The notes under the pieces: generated by a model
What the model was told of the DNA's origin: nothing
Database searches by the model: none
Seen by the model: only the letters and a program-made list of their open reading frames with translations
Made by a program: the position numbers and the translations under genes
In this document: piece by piece, positions 14,792 to 16,215 of the stretch
Layout of the letters: each line of letters opens with the position of its first letter
Position numbering within the stretch: the stretch's first letter is position 1
NCBI GenBank assembly: GCA_934654815.1
Contig: CAKUGU010000048.1
Span: 1 to 16,215, forward strand
DNA from: an uncultured Ellagibacter sp.
GTDB lineage: Bacteria > Actinomycetota > Coriobacteriia > Coriobacteriales > Eggerthellaceae
DNA length: 16,215 nucleotides
Direction of reading: 5' to 3'

Positions 14792-14802
14792 AGTATAGCG
14801 AA
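14792..14802 (-). promoter_or_regulatory. Promoter core of glycosyltransferase C (TTCGCTATACT)
   Basis: The minus strand reads TTCGCTATACT, identical to the element before glycosyltransferase B, with TATACT at 14792-14797. No clear -35 hexamer is seen at the usual spacing. The predicted start near 14785 gives a leader of about 56 nt. Confidence 0.5.
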
Positions 14803-14865
14803 GCCGAGTGAGCGGCAGGAGAGATTATCTTTACGCTGCGCGATTTGCCTACGCATCTCATCTCG

Positions 14866-14875
14866 TAGCATGCTA
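14866..14875. promoter_or_regulatory. 10-bp perfect palindrome upstream of the ricin-repeat gene
   Basis: TAGCATGCTA reads the same on both strands and lies 52 nt before the ATG, where a promoter or operator is expected. TTGCCT (14845-14850) and CATGCT (14869-14874) at 18-bp spacing form only a weak promoter pair. It may be a regulator site overlapping the -10 area. Confidence 0.25.
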
Positions 14876-14926
14876 AAGTTATTAGAACCGCTTTATCATC
14901 GGTTCGGTGCGAGGGAAGGGGCTTCA

Positions 14927-16207
14927 ATGGCGAGGGGAACGTTCTCAAAAGTCGTTTCATGCGCGCTTGGTGCGTGCTTGTCGGTGTGGTGCATTCCTGC
15001 CGCTGCGTGGGCGCAAGATGCCGGCGAGGCTCAACCTGCGTCGAGCGAGCAGGCGGCCGTTTCGCCTGCTGCCGATTCTCTTGCTGGGGAAAACGCCTCT
15101 TCCGGTATGCAGGCGGCTGATGATTCGCCTGATGCCGCTTCCGACGACCAGTCGATAAAGGGAGCGTCGGAAGGCCAACGGCCCCCTGCTGGCGAGGACG
15201 GTTCCGTCGCCGTCGATCAGGAGGCGGCAACCTTGCAGGCGTCTTCCGCAGAGCCCGAAAGCGCGCAAATCGCCGATGGGTTCTACACCATCCATTCCTC
15301 CATCGATTCGGCCTACGTTCTCGACGTGGCGGCGGCATCGAGTGAGCCGGGCGCGAACGCGCAGCTGTGGTCGAGCAATGGGTCGCTTGCTCAAACGTGG
15401 TATGTAAGCAGGCAAGACGATGGAACGTACACGATCGAGTCGCTCTGCTCGGGATTGTTCCTCGACGTGAAGTGGGCTTCCCGAGAGGCGGGAGCCAACG
15501 TTTGGCAGTACTCCGCTTCCGGTACCGCCTCCCAAAAATGGAAAATCGTCGCGCGCTCGAAGATGGGCGATTTCCTCAAGGCTCAGGATGCGGTTACCAA
15601 GGACAAGGCCGATGACGCCGGCAAAGCGCAGGCTGCTTCTGCGGATGACGCGCAGCCCGCGGTTGCTGAGCAATCGACGACGGAATCAACCTCCAAAAAG
15701 CTCTCGCCTTCCAGCGAAGACGAGTCCTACATGCTCATAAGCGAATGCAACGGCCTTGCGCTCGATGTGTCGGGGGCTAACGCGGAAAACGGCACGAACA
15801 TCCAGTGCTACACGCCGAATGCGACGGAGGCTCAAGGTTTCACCTTGCAGAAGGCGAGCGCCCTGCCGAAGGGAACCTACGCGATCAAGGCGTTTTCCGA
15901 CCAGAGCAAGATGGTGGAAGTGAAGTGGGGGCTTCGCAACCCGGGGGCGCAGGCCGAGCTGTACGCGTGGAACGGAAGCCCCGCCCAGAGATGGAGCATG
16001 GCGGTCGATTCTGACGGGTTCTATTCCTTCGAGTCGGTGTGTTCGGGACTCATGCTCACTGCTCCCGATAACGCGGGTGGTGTCGTCACGCAAACCGACA
16101 AGATCGACGCGGGCGCAACCGATTCTCAGAAATGGGCGCTTGCGGGGAACGCCGCGGGCGGATTCAGCCTCGTTTCGAAGACGACGGTGTTTGTTATAGA
16201 CTTGTAG
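14927..16207 (+). CDS. Secreted ricin-type beta-trefoil repeat protein, probably truncated
   Basis: A 426-residue exported protein. The signal peptide runs over about residues 1-29 (hydrophobic core VVSCALGACLSVWCIP, cleavage after AWA). Residues 30-115 are a low-complexity linker rich in Ala, Ser, Asp and Glu. Then come ricin-B-like carbohydrate-binding repeats with Q-x-W/F marks at 156-158, 203-205, 303-305, 354-356 and 401-403, and the matching strands VLDV, FLDV, ALDV and MVEV. A second low-complexity linker (about 215-265) splits the repeats into two groups. ATG at 14927 follows AAGGGG and gives the signal peptide; the open frame upstream to 14732 has no support. The frame stops at VFVIDL, the first strand of a new repeat, with no Q-x-W half after it. 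Beside glycosyltransferase genes, binding to surface or host glycans is likely. Confidence 0.75.
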   Translation: MARGTFSKVVSCALGACLSVWCIPAAAWAQDAGEAQPASSEQAAVSPAADSLAGENASSGMQAADDSPDAASDDQSIKGASEGQRPPAGEDGSVAVDQEAATLQASSAEPESAQIADGFYTIHSSIDSAYVLDVAAASSEPGANAQLWSSNGSLAQTWYVSRQDDGTYTIESLCSGLFLDVKWASREAGANVWQYSASGTASQKWKIVARSKMGDFLKAQDAVTKDKADDAGKAQAASADDAQPAVAEQSTTESTSKKLSPSSEDESYMLISECNGLALDVSGANAENGTNIQCYTPNATEAQGFTLQKASALPKGTYAIKAFSDQSKMVEVKWGLRNPGAQAELYAWNGSPAQRWSMAVDSDGFYSFESVCSGLMLTAPDNAGGVVTQTDKIDAGATDSQKWALAGNAAGGFSLVSKTTVFVIDL

Positions 16208-16215
16208 GTGGGCTG

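Overview
The window looks like chromosome of a GC-rich gut actinobacterium of the Coriobacteriia, most likely Eggerthellaceae (Eggerthella, Gordonibacter, Adlercreutzia and relatives). The grounds are the molybdopterin enzyme type at the left end, its small ferredoxin partner and MFS transporter, strong third-position GC in the genes, and a CdaR/PucR-type regulator. The taxon is an inference from gene content; no rRNA or marker gene is present.

Left region (about 1-6950). A terminator of an unseen upstream gene (119-142) and a roughly 340-nt leader precede a plus-strand operon. It encodes an 800-residue molybdenum oxidoreductase related to the gut catechol dehydroxylases, a 111-residue two-cluster ferredoxin, a 12-helix MFS carrier and a 99-residue protein with 12 cysteines. 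The intercistronic gaps hold several strong hairpins. A convergent PucR-family regulator overlaps the end of the last operon gene by 4 nt. The natural reading is a substrate-specific module: the carrier imports an aromatic or similar small molecule, the cytoplasmic enzyme reduces or dehydroxylates it using electrons passed through the ferredoxin, and the regulator senses it.

Middle region (about 6850-8228). A small lipoprotein gene sits behind a promoter area with two inverted repeats. It ends in a clear terminator. Beyond that lies a short AT-richer island with a 23-bp-period tandem repeat and a decayed minus-strand fic gene that is 5'-truncated, internally deleted and frameshifted. The decay stops at the stop codon of the next gene.

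Right region (8229-16215). This is a probable cell-surface glycan locus: two tandem minus-strand GT2 glycosyltransferases, a divergent pair made of an acyltransferase-3 family membrane enzyme and a multi-spanning GT-C-like membrane protein, a third GT2 enzyme with a coiled-coil tail converging on that pair, and a secreted protein with ricin-type beta-trefoil repeats. Both minus-strand glycosyltransferase units carry the same TTCGCTATACT promoter core. The secreted lectin-like protein stops in the middle of a repeat unit eight bases before the window ends, which suggests truncation or a frameshift.
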